The notes under the pieces: model-generated | Databases searched by the model: none | Seen by the model: the letters and a program-made list of their open reading frames with translations, nothing else | Told to the model about the DNA's origin: nothing | Made by a program: the position numbers and the translations under genes | Shown: piece by piece, positions 26,259 to 33,647 of the stretch | How positions within the stretch are numbered: position 1 is the first letter of the stretch | Layout of the letters: every line of letters starts with the position of its first letter | From: Oscillospiraceae bacterium | Lineage (GTDB): Bacteria; Bacillota; Clostridia; Oscillospirales; Oscillospiraceae | Direction of reading: 5' to 3' | Assembly (NCBI GenBank): GCA_017448455.1 | Contig: JAFSLL010000044.1 | Coordinates: 1-45,431 of the forward strand | Length of the DNA stretch: 45,431 nucleotides

Positions 26259-26402
26259 TTGCGGCAAACCGAATCCCTATGTTATAATGGTTACGTTAAT
26301 AAAGAGGCTCATCACGGAAGAAAACGTGAAAGAGTGATTCTGGACAGCCGGTTCACAGGCTGAAGCGGCCTGCAGTTGAAATCACGCCTGCGGACTCTTT
26401 TG
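26259..26402. other. Structured intergenic region: DUF523 3' hairpin and/or plus-strand small RNA
   Basis: On the plus strand there is a perfect -10 TATAAT (26283-26288) 18 bases after a poor -35 TTGCGG. Further on, AAAGAGT (26329-26335) pairs with ACTCTTT (26394-26400), GATT with AATC (26380-26383), and CAGCC (26345-26349) with GGCTG (26358-26362). Read on the minus strand the same bases give GTGATT/AATCAC after the DUF523 stop, followed by TCTTTCACGTTTTC, which could be an elaborate terminator. No known RNA family was recognised. Confidence 0.35.
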
Positions 26403-26822
26403 ACTGGCAAGCCATTCCTCTTCGGTCAGAACTTCTATGCCGCAATCCATCAATAGTTGGGCTGCAATCCCGTTCCCTGAAATAAGGCCGCCGTCAAAAA
26501 GCCCGTTGTGGATGAGACCTTTGCCGCAGGAAGGGCTCTTTGCTTTCAAAACAGCGATACAGCAGCCATGTTCTCTGCAGATTCGAAGCGCTTCTTCCGC
26601 TCCCTTCCAAAAAGCGGCAGTCACATCTTCGCCTTCCCTGTTGACGACACGGGCTCCCTGCCGTTCACTCGGTTTTCGCGGTGTGCTCATTCCGCCCAGA
26701 ACTTCCGGACACGCCGTGACTGCCAGACCATTATCTACGAGATCTTTAATCTCAGGAACCAGATTGGTCCCGCCATCCCAGCGGCAGTGTTTCCCTGCCA
26801 GACAGGCAGATACCAGAATCAT
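26382..26822 (-). CDS. DUF523/TudS family protein (thiouracil desulfurase-like)
   Basis: A 146-residue cytoplasmic protein of the DUF523 family, some members of which (TudS) desulfurate 2-thiouracil with a [4Fe-4S] cluster. The family Cys positions are present: Cys7 in SACLAG, Cys13, Cys38 in TACPEVLGG, and Cys99 in KSPSCGKGLIHNG. The motif STPRKPSE near 46 is also typical. The start at 26822 (MILVSACLAG) has an AAGGAGG site; an 18-codon upstream extension was rejected. It is a single gene between queT and the divergent lipoprotein gene. It might salvage sulfur-modified pyrimidines from tRNA breakdown; that is inference. Confidence 0.85.
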   Translation of the reverse strand: MILVSACLAGKHCRWDGGTNLVPEIKDLVDNGLAVTACPEVLGGMSTPRKPSERQGARVVNREGEDVTAAFWKGAEEALRICREHGCCIAVLKAKSPSCGKGLIHNGLFDGGLISGNGIAAQLLMDCGIEVLTEEEWLASQKSPQA

Positions 26823-26888
26823 GGACAATGCCTCCTTTTTAGAATGGCAGATGGCTGCCTGCAGTGAGTATAGCACGCTCTAACAGAC

Positions 26889-26932
26889 TTGAAAAGCGAA
26901 AATGTCGGGGTATAAATGGCATTTTCCGCTTT
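26889..26932 (+). promoter_or_regulatory. Promoter with flanking inverted repeat upstream of the lipoprotein gene
   Basis: TTGAAA (26889-26894) and TATAAA (26911-26916) are separated by 16 bases. The -10 is framed by an almost perfect inverted repeat, AAAGCGAAAATG (26893-26904) and CATTTTCCGCTTT (26920-26932), differing by one extra base. It could be an operator. Confidence 0.5.
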
Positions 26933-27011
26933 GCGTTCAGCATGATGGAATGACAGCGAACGATTCAAACAGAAAACACAAGGGTAAACAGGATTGAAGT
27001 GGAGGAAACAG

Positions 27012-28310
27012 GTGAAGAAAAACGCGAAACAGAATTCTGAAAACGGAAGGAAGACGCTTTGCCTTCTGCTGATGATCCTGATTCTTCTTTCCCTGCTGAC
27101 AGCCTGTGGCGGACAGCAGGGAACGGCTGCAGAGCCGGAGGCCCCTGTTGCGGAAACGGCGGAGGAGCAGAAACCGGTTGTTCAGTCCCCGCCGTCAGAG
27201 AGCCCGACTCCTATGCCTTCTCCCGAGATTGCGGTTGATTTTAAAATCGGTGATCAGCAGGTAACGAAAGAAACGTCTGAAATTGATCTCTCACAGGTGA
27301 CGGAGATAGAGTTGAAACGGTTTTTAGAGTTCCTCCCTTATCTTGAAGGATTGGAAACACTTCTCCTCGGGAAAGACACTGCTGAAAATCCCAGAATATC
27401 CTGGGAAACCGTCTGGGAGATCGAGTCTGCCAGGCCGGATGTCCGGCTGCAGTATACGTTTACGGTTCACGGCTATCCCTTTGATCTGCAGGGAAACATC
27501 CTCAATCTGAATCATATTCGGTTTGAGGATAAAGGAGCGCTGGCGTATCAAATGGCAAGATGTATGCCGAACCTTCAGATACTGGACATGGACAGTTGCG
27601 GTGTGGCGGATGAAGACATGGCACGCATTCGGGATCAGCTCCCGAATGTGAACGTGATCTGGCGCGTTTTTTTCGGAAGAGCTTACAGCGCGCGAACGGA
27701 TGTGGAGCGCCTGATGATCTCCAATCCCGTCAAGAGCGGCGTCTATGATCTGTACGATGAGCAATTGAAGGGGCTGTATTATTGTACAAAGGTGAAGTAT
27801 CTGGATCTCGGTCATCTGGCATTCATTAAAGATGTAGGGTATGTTGCCAACATGCCGGATCTGGAGGTGCTGATCATCGCCATGACGGCAATCAAGAATG
27901 CGGATGCGTTGGCGAGCTGTCACAAACTCAACTATCTGGAGTTTCAGACGTCCGCAGCCTGTGACCTGTCAGCGCTGAAAGACCTGACAGCCCTTCGGGA
28001 TCTCAACATCGCCTACAACTTTGCCCTGCACGATATGTCGCCGATCATGGATCTGGAATTGGATCGCCTGTATATCGGAAAGTTTACGCCCATCCCGCGG
28101 GAACAGATCGAGGAATACAAAGCGAGACACCCAAACTGCATTGTCAACACAACGACCGAAGATCCGACTGAAGAGGGCTGGCGCACAATGAAAGGCGGAG
28201 TTGCCCCGCGCTATGAACAGCTTCGAAAAGAATTCCAATACGGCACCAACCCGCGGTGCTATGCCTATAATGAGAACGACAGACGTTACCGCTACCGATT
28301 TGAATACTGA
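27012..28310 (+). CDS. Leucine-rich-repeat lipoprotein, function unknown
   Basis: 432 residues from a GTG at 27012 with a GGAGG site; a TTG further upstream is less likely. A basic N-terminus and hydrophobic segment end in the lipobox LLTAC, so it should be lipid-anchored on the outer face of the membrane. A Pro/Glu-rich linker follows (to about residue 70). The rest has irregular leucine-rich repeats of about 22 residues, such as MPNLQILDMDSCGVAD, KVKYLDLGHL, MPDLEVLIIAM and LTALRDLNIAYNF. Such proteins bind other proteins or surfaces; the ligand is unknown. It is followed by a gamma-glutamyltransferase-like gene after 101 bases. Confidence 0.85.
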   Translation: MKKNAKQNSENGRKTLCLLLMILILLSLLTACGGQQGTAAEPEAPVAETAEEQKPVVQSPPSESPTPMPSPEIAVDFKIGDQQVTKETSEIDLSQVTEIELKRFLEFLPYLEGLETLLLGKDTAENPRISWETVWEIESARPDVRLQYTFTVHGYPFDLQGNILNLNHIRFEDKGALAYQMARCMPNLQILDMDSCGVADEDMARIRDQLPNVNVIWRVFFGRAYSARTDVERLMISNPVKSGVYDLYDEQLKGLYYCTKVKYLDLGHLAFIKDVGYVANMPDLEVLIIAMTAIKNADALASCHKLNYLEFQTSAACDLSALKDLTALRDLNIAYNFALHDMSPIMDLELDRLYIGKFTPIPREQIEEYKARHPNCIVNTTTEDPTEEGWRTMKGGVAPRYEQLRKEFQYGTNPRCYAYNENDRRYRYRFEY

Positions 28311-28337
28311 TATTCAGAATGATTCTTATGTGAAACC

Positions 28338-28362
28338 AACTGTTCGGGAAGCCTGAACAGTT
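28338..28362 (+). other. Intergenic hairpin between lipoprotein and transferase genes
   Basis: AACTGTTC and GAACAGTT form a perfect 8-bp stem with a 9-base loop. There is no T run, so it is not a clear terminator; it may be an RNA processing or regulatory hairpin. The rest of this gap holds only the GAAGGGG ribosome site of the next gene. Confidence 0.35.
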
Positions 28363-28411
28363 CGCGTGTGGAGGTATCGGCAGTTCAAAGGAAAATGAGG
28401 AAGGGGTTTCA

Positions 28412-30043
28412 ATGATGAATACAGTATTTGATCCGCTTGACCAAAAATACCGCTCTCAGCGCTTCCCGCTGTATGCCCGGGGAGGAATGGTGAACTGTTC
28501 CAGCCCGCAGGCAGCGGCTGCGGGGCTGGAGGTACTGCGTTCCGGAGGGAATGCGATAGATGCCGCTGTTGCCGCAGCGGCAGCGCTTACCGTGACGGAA
28601 CCGACAGCAAACGGTCTTGGGTCCGATGCGTTTGCTCTGGTCTGGAGCGAAAAAGAACAGCAACTCTTTGGGCTCAATTCGAGCGGTCCTGCGCCGAGGC
28701 TTGCGGACGCGGACAGAATTCTTCGGGAAGGGTTGGACAGAGACGGAAAAATGCCCACTCATGGATGGGTACCGGTTACGGTTCCCGGTGCGCCGGGGGC
28801 CTGGACAGCCCTGACAGCACGTTTCGGCCGCCGCAGCCTTGCTCAGAACCTGGCGCCTGCCGTCCGGTATGCCCGGGAAGGTTATCCCTGTGCGCCAAAC
28901 CTGGCGCAGAGCTGGGAAGAAGCTCTGTCAAGCTATCGAAGAAGGCTCAGCGGTTCCTGCTTTGATGCCTGGTTTCGGACCTTTGCTGCGGATGGACATG
29001 CCCCGGCGGCAGGTGACATCATCCGCCTGCCTGATCATGCGGATTCTCTGGAAGAAATCGGAGAGACGAACGCCGAATCATTCTATCGGGGAAGACTGGC
29101 AAAGAGGATGGACGAGGAAAGCCGCAGATACGGTGGTTACCTTCGGTTCGATGACTTGGCGGCATTTCATCCGCAGTGGGTGATACCGCTTCGGGTCAAT
29201 TACCGTGGCTATGAAGTATGCGAGATTCCGCCCAATGGTCAGGGAATCGTCGCGCTGATGGCACTGAATATCCTGAAAGAATTTGAGTTTACAGAAAAAG
29301 ACAGTGATTTGACCTGCCATCGACAGATTGAGGCAATCAAGATTGCATTTGCTGATGCGTTCGAATATGTAACCGACCCATCGAATATGCGTTTGGACTG
29401 TCACGACCTTCTTCGACCGGAGTATGGCGCCGCTCGCGCGCGGGAGATTGGTGACATGGCAAAGGTCTATTCTGCGGCGGTTCCTCCGAAGAGCGGAACC
29501 GTTTATCTCTGCTGCGCGGACGGAGAGGGGAATATGGTCTCTTATATCCAGTCCAATTACATGGGCTTTGGATCTGGCATTGTCGTAGACGGCACTGGGA
29601 TTGCGCTGCAGAACCGCGGAGCCGATTTCTCTCTGGATCCGAAGGCTGCGAATGTCCTTCGTCCGGGGAAGCGCAGTTATCACACCATTATTCCCGGATT
29701 TCTCATGCGGGATGGAATGCCGGTGGGACCCTTTGGCGTCATGGGTGCCTATATGCAGCCGCAGGGACATGTCCAGGTGGTCACAAACTATATCGACTTT
29801 CATCTGAATCCTCAGCAGGCTTTGGATGCCCCGCGGTGGCAATGGATGCGTGATGGTAGCGTAACACTCGAAAGCCGCTTTGAGCCTGAACTGGCCCGAG
29901 CCCTGCGGCGTCGCGGTCACCGGGTGAGCGTTGATCTGTCAACCCCGTCTTTCGGGCGTGGTCAGATGATTGTGCGCCTTCCGAACGGGGTGCTTGTAGG
30001 CGGCACGGAGTCCCGGACAGACAGCAATATCGCCCTGTTCTGA
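28412..30043 (+). CDS. Gamma-glutamyltranspeptidase family protein (cytoplasmic type)
   Basis: A 543-residue Ntn-hydrolase. The family N-terminus is VNCSSPQAAAAGLEVLRSGG with NAIDAAVAAAAALTVTEP (about 47-64). The expected autoprocessing and nucleophile Thr is Thr363 in PPKSGTVYLCCADGEG. A C-terminal Gly-rich segment (FGVMGAYMQPQGHVQV) fits the substrate loop. No signal peptide is seen, unlike secreted GGT of glutathione metabolism, so it resembles the intracellular GGT-like or cephalosporin-acylase-like branch. The substrate is not known. It is 35 bases ahead of the MATE exporter gene, so the two are probably co-transcribed. The ATG at 28412 follows GAAGGGG. Confidence 0.88.
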   Translation: MMNTVFDPLDQKYRSQRFPLYARGGMVNCSSPQAAAAGLEVLRSGGNAIDAAVAAAAALTVTEPTANGLGSDAFALVWSEKEQQLFGLNSSGPAPRLADADRILREGLDRDGKMPTHGWVPVTVPGAPGAWTALTARFGRRSLAQNLAPAVRYAREGYPCAPNLAQSWEEALSSYRRRLSGSCFDAWFRTFAADGHAPAAGDIIRLPDHADSLEEIGETNAESFYRGRLAKRMDEESRRYGGYLRFDDLAAFHPQWVIPLRVNYRGYEVCEIPPNGQGIVALMALNILKEFEFTEKDSDLTCHRQIEAIKIAFADAFEYVTDPSNMRLDCHDLLRPEYGAARAREIGDMAKVYSAAVPPKSGTVYLCCADGEGNMVSYIQSNYMGFGSGIVVDGTGIALQNRGADFSLDPKAANVLRPGKRSYHTIIPGFLMRDGMPVGPFGVMGAYMQPQGHVQVVTNYIDFHLNPQQALDAPRWQWMRDGSVTLESRFEPELARALRRRGHRVSVDLSTPSFGRGQMIVRLPNGVLVGGTESRTDSNIALF

Positions 30044-30078
30044 GCGATCTCCCGTTGCTGTTGATAGGAGTGAAACAA

Positions 30079-31449
30079 ATGGCAGTTAAGAAAATAGATT
30101 CGCGGCGCATGGGGGAAATGCCAGAAGGCCGTCTGCTGATTACAATGGCGATTCCCATGATTCTTTCGATGATGGTTCAGGCATTGTACAATGTTGTGGA
30201 CAGCATCTATGTAGCCCGCGTCTCGGAAGATTGTCTTTCTGCGCTCTCTCTGGCATTCCCGGCACAGAATATCATGATCGGTCTGGCAACAGGCACCGGT
30301 GTAGGTGTCAGCACGCTGGTTTCCCGCGCGCTGGGACGCAGAGATGGCGAGGAAGCCCGCAGAGTCACCGGCACAGCGATCTTCCTCTGTTTTTGCTGTT
30401 GGTTTCTGGTCGCGCTGTTCGGTGTTTTCGGCGCCAAAGCGTTCATCTGTTCCCAGACACAGGTGGCATCGATCCGCGGTCATGCGGAATCCTATCTGCA
30501 GATCGTGACCATTGGCTCCCTGTTTGTGTATCTGGAGATCTGCGCGGAGCGACTGCTTCAGTCAACAGGCCTTACCAGGCTTTCCATGTGGACGCAGATC
30601 ATCGGTGCCGTCACCAACATCATTCTGGATCCTTTCTTTATTTTCGGCTGGTTGGGACTCCCGGCGATGGGTACTGCAGGGGCTGCCGTAGCAACCGTGA
30701 TCGGCCAGGCGGTCGGGGCGATTGTTGGCTTTGTTTTCCATGTTCGTCTCAACACGGAGCTGCCCATTCAGCTGAAAGAGATCCGTCCGCATCTGCCGAT
30801 AATCCGCAGTATATACAGGATTGGCTTTCCCTCTATTCTGATGATGTGTATCGGTTCTCTGACAAACTATCTCATGAATATTATCCTTGGTGCGTTCACA
30901 TCGACGGCGGTAGCGGTTTATGGCGTTTATTTCAAGATTCAGAGTTTCTTCTTCATGCCGGTTTTTGGCATCAACAATGCGCTGATTCCGGTCATCGGAT
31001 ACAACTACGGGGCACGAAAGAAGGAACGGATTTATCGTACCATCCTGTTCGGCGTCTTATATGCCAGCTGTTTTATGCTGCTTGGCCTTTCTGCATTCCA
31101 GCTGATACCGAAGCAGCTCCTCGGTATCTTTGCTCCCTCCGAGACCATGCTTTCCATCGGCGTTCCCGCTCTGCGACGGATCAGCCTCAGCTATGTTTTT
31201 GCCGGATTCTGTATTGTCGCGGGTTCTACCTGTCAGGCGTTGGATCGAAGTGTCTACTCCCTTCTGGTGTCTGTTCTCAGACAGGTTGTCGCCCTGATCC
31301 CGGCAGCTTGGCTGCTCAGCAGGACTGGGGATGTCAACATGGTATGGTGGGCTTTTCCGATCGCCGAGATCATTTCCTTTACTGCCAGCGCTCTCTTCCT
31401 CCGCTCTGCTCTGAAAGGGATGGAAGTAACATTCTCTGGGAAACACTAA
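30079..31449 (+). CDS. MATE family efflux transporter
   Basis: A 456-residue integral membrane protein with about 12 helices, of the DinF/NorM-like MATE superfamily, exporting cationic or other small molecules using an ion gradient. It begins MAVKKIDSRRMGEMPEGRL, then IPMILSMMVQALYNVVDSIY in helix 1, with typical repeats such as IGAVTNIILDPFFIF near 180 and FGINNALIPVIGYNYGARK near 305. The ATG at 30079 has an ATAGGAG site; the frame opens earlier at a TTG that was not used. It is the last gene before a strong terminator. Confidence 0.93.
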   Translation: MAVKKIDSRRMGEMPEGRLLITMAIPMILSMMVQALYNVVDSIYVARVSEDCLSALSLAFPAQNIMIGLATGTGVGVSTLVSRALGRRDGEEARRVTGTAIFLCFCCWFLVALFGVFGAKAFICSQTQVASIRGHAESYLQIVTIGSLFVYLEICAERLLQSTGLTRLSMWTQIIGAVTNIILDPFFIFGWLGLPAMGTAGAAVATVIGQAVGAIVGFVFHVRLNTELPIQLKEIRPHLPIIRSIYRIGFPSILMMCIGSLTNYLMNIILGAFTSTAVAVYGVYFKIQSFFFMPVFGINNALIPVIGYNYGARKKERIYRTILFGVLYASCFMLLGLSAFQLIPKQLLGIFAPSETMLSIGVPALRRISLSYVFAGFCIVAGSTCQALDRSVYSLLVSVLRQVVALIPAAWLLSRTGDVNMVWWAFPIAEIISFTASALFLRSALKGMEVTFSGKH

Positions 31450-31464
31450 TTCTTGTACAAAAAG

Positions 31465-31517
31465 TAAAAAAACAGACCACGATAAGCAAACGATGTGCTT
31501 GTCGTGGTCTGTTTTTT
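31465..31517. terminator. Bidirectional intrinsic terminator
   Basis: A stem of about 20 bp, with AACAGACCACGA pairing with TCGTGGTCTGTT around a short loop, has A tracts on the left and T6 on the right. It serves the MATE gene on the plus strand and the small membrane-protein gene on the minus strand. Confidence 0.93.
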
Positions 31518-31546
31518 ATGGGTCAAAGGAATGTAATAGAGAGATA

Positions 31547-31780
31547 TTATTCGCTGTCGCGCAATGGCTTCCACCAGGCGATCCCGAAAAACAGGCAGTT
31601 GATGAAGGCTTCTGCCATTCCTACACCCTTGGCTTTCGCAATTGGCATTCCTTTCAGAAAGAATTCTCCGGTATGAATTCCCATCAGGGCAAGCAGGGGA
31701 ATATACTGTTTCTTTCCACAGAAGAATGCGGCAACAGCATAGAGAAGCACACAGATAACATTTCCGTATTTGCTTTTCAT
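31547..31780 (-). CDS. Small membrane protein, function unknown
   Basis: A 77-residue protein starting MKSKYGNVICVLLYAV at an ATG with a GGAGG site five bases upstream. Two or three hydrophobic stretches are visible (about 7-20, 27-40 and 58-70), with GIHTGEFFLKGMPIAK between them. It is not recognised. It follows the SDR gene by 51 bases and ends at the shared terminator, so it is probably the last gene of the flavoenzyme-SDR operon and could be a membrane helper or transporter fragment. Confidence 0.6.
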   Translation of the reverse strand: MKSKYGNVICVLLYAVAAFFCGKKQYIPLLALMGIHTGEFFLKGMPIAKAKGVGMAEAFINCLFFGIAWWKPLRDSE

Positions 31781-31831
31781 AGAAACCTCCGCCATATAAT
31801 TCTTTAGCGATTTATTGATGTTGGATCCAGA

Positions 31832-32704
31832 TTACAGAGTCGCTTTGACGTCAACGTCGCTCAGTTCAACCGGGCGTGTCTTGTTCGCCTGATATACACC
31901 CTGCGCACGAAGCAGGCCGTCATATTTGTCGTGGGTTAAAATGAAAAAGCACTCAGTTCCGAGCAGCTTAAAGACATAATCCATGACTTCGTCGATTGGA
32001 GTACCAGTTGTAGTGACATATTTGCTGATTGCAAGCTGTTTCTGATAATCATCGTCATGATAATACGGGTCGTCTGTAATGGCATAGCGGGCGGGACGAT
32101 GACGGTCTGTCAGATACATCTCGGTCTGAACGAAGCCAGGGGCAAATACAGAGACATCAATCTTGGAACCTTTCGCCTTGAGTTCTTTATAAAGGACTTC
32201 ACTCAGAGCAATTGCAGCATGCTTGGAACTGAAATAGGTAGGAGAGGCGGGAGAGGTAATGAGTCCGGCGATGGAGCAGACATTGATGATCTGTGCGTGA
32301 GCATCCTGCGCTTCCATCATGGGCAGGAAGTAGCCGAGCATGAACCAGTGTGAAAAGACGTTGACTTCATAAACCCAGCGGATATCCTGCTCGGGAATAT
32401 TGGTGAAGTCGCCGCTTGCACTGACGCCGGCATTGTTAACAAGAATATCACAGCGTCCAAATACTTCTACGGTCTTGTCATAGATTTTCTTGCATTCTTC
32501 TTTGAGAGAGACGTCAGCTCCGATGGAATAGCCTTGAACACCGAGCGCGCGGATCTCTTCCGCAACAAGTTCCGCTTCATCCGGATGGATATCGGCAATC
32601 AAAACATCAGCGCCGCGCTTTGCGAAATTGAGTGCGAACGCTTTACCGATGCCGTTTGCGCCACCGGTAACCACAGCCTTTAATCCCTTATAATCAGTGA
32701 TCAT
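31832..32704 (-). CDS. SDR family NAD(P)-dependent oxidoreductase (copy 1)
   Basis: A 290-residue classical short-chain dehydrogenase. It has the cofactor motif TGGANGIG (13-20), NNAG near 90, and the catalytic triad Ser144, Tyr157 and Lys161 (YFSSK). The acidic residue after beta-strand 2 (IADIHPDE) suggests preference for NAD. The C-terminal part, HRPARYAITDDPYY onward, is shared with the neighbouring SDR, so the two are paralogues with an extended substrate-binding tail. The ATG at 32704 has an AAGGAG site; a frame to 32758 was rejected. It is likely an alcohol or ketone oxidoreductase acting on the same compound series as the flavoenzyme. Confidence 0.9.
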   Translation of the reverse strand: MITDYKGLKAVVTGGANGIGKAFALNFAKRGADVLIADIHPDEAELVAEEIRALGVQGYSIGADVSLKEECKKIYDKTVEVFGRCDILVNNAGVSASGDFTNIPEQDIRWVYEVNVFSHWFMLGYFLPMMEAQDAHAQIINVCSIAGLITSPASPTYFSSKHAAIALSEVLYKELKAKGSKIDVSVFAPGFVQTEMYLTDRHRPARYAITDDPYYHDDDYQKQLAISKYVTTTGTPIDEVMDYVFKLLGTECFFILTHDKYDGLLRAQGVYQANKTRPVELSDVDVKATL

Positions 32705-32737
32705 GTTATTACTCCTTTTCAGTTGGTTAGTTGTTTG

Positions 32738-32762
32738 CCCGGTGCCGCCCTGCGGCACCGGG
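32738..32762 (-). other. Strong intercistronic hairpin between the two SDR genes
   Basis: CCCGGTGCCGC pairs perfectly with GCGGCACCGGG over 11 bp with a 3-base loop. No T run follows in the direction of transcription, so it is more likely an mRNA stability or processing element than a terminator. Confidence 0.6.
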
Positions 32763-32785
32763 ACAAATTAAAACAAGTATGAAAA

Positions 32786-33628
32786 TCAGGTGCCGGGGTG
32801 GGACAGCTCGAAGACGTTCTTCATGCGCTGTTGCTGGACAACCAGCGCCTCGGGATGTGTCAGAATATAGAACTGATCTTCCTCGAAAGCTGTAAAGACT
32901 GTCAGACCGACAGAGTCAATGGGAATACCGGTGGACACACCGCGCGCAGCGCGGATCTTACCGGCAATGAACTCCTCAGACTGGTAATATGGATCGTCAT
33001 TGATAGCAGCCCAGTCAGGACGATGGTTATCACTCAGGTGAATGGTCGTTTTAATATAGGCCGGGCAAAGCACATGCATGGAGATGTTCGTAATGCCGCG
33101 GGACTTGAGCGCAAGATAGGTGCACTCGGTCTGCACGACGTCTGCAGTTTTGGTAGCATGGTACATGCAGGAACTGAAGGAGATGCCCAGGCCCGCGCCG
33201 GAGGCAGTGTTCATATAGCAGCACTCATCGCCCTGCTTGATCATCTGCTTAAGGAAGTAGTGCATGGCATAGGTATGGGATACAAAATTGCATTTGGAAA
33301 TCCAGTTAATATCCTGGATTGGCAGCTCCCATACGGGACCGGGTGCAGTAACACCGGCGTTAGCGACCATAATGTTGACCTTGCCAAAGTTATCCAGGCA
33401 TACATTGAGAAGTGCTTCCACATTTTCTGCCGAAGAAATATCAGCCGCTAAGGAGACAACGGGAACACCGTATTCCTTGCACATTGCTTCGGTTTCGGTC
33501 AATCCTTCCGCATCAATGTCATTGATTACGACCTTCATCCCGCGAAGAGCGCCTTCCAGCGCAACCGCCCGACCGATACCACTGGCAGCACCGGTTACGC
33601 ACAAAACTTTATCTTTAAATTCTTTCAT
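32786..33628 (-). CDS. SDR family NAD(P)-dependent oxidoreductase (copy 2)
   Basis: A 280-residue classical SDR. Cofactor motif TGAASGIG (12-19), NAG near 90, and catalytic Ser143, Tyr156 and Lys160 (YHATK). Asp37 in INDIDAEG points to NAD. Its C-terminal region HRPDWAAINDDPYY is clearly related to copy 1, but the two have diverged strongly elsewhere. It lies 19 bases after the flavoenzyme gene and 81 bases before copy 1. The ATG at 33628 has an AAAGGAGGG site. It may oxidise or reduce a hydroxyl group at a different position or with the opposite stereochemistry to copy 1; that is inference. Confidence 0.9.
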   Translation of the reverse strand: MKEFKDKVLCVTGAASGIGRAVALEGALRGMKVVINDIDAEGLTETEAMCKEYGVPVVSLAADISSAENVEALLNVCLDNFGKVNIMVANAGVTAPGPVWELPIQDINWISKCNFVSHTYAMHYFLKQMIKQGDECCYMNTASGAGLGISFSSCMYHATKTADVVQTECTYLALKSRGITNISMHVLCPAYIKTTIHLSDNHRPDWAAINDDPYYQSEEFIAGKIRAARGVSTGIPIDSVGLTVFTAFEEDQFYILTHPEALVVQQQRMKNVFELSHPGT

Positions 33629-33647
33629 ATATTTGCCCTCCTTTTAT

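Noticed and set aside
30231-31676. 481-codon frame overlapping the MATE gene
   Set aside because: Different frame of the same strand; it reads through the terminator and lacks membrane-protein features, whereas the MATE frame matches its family throughout.
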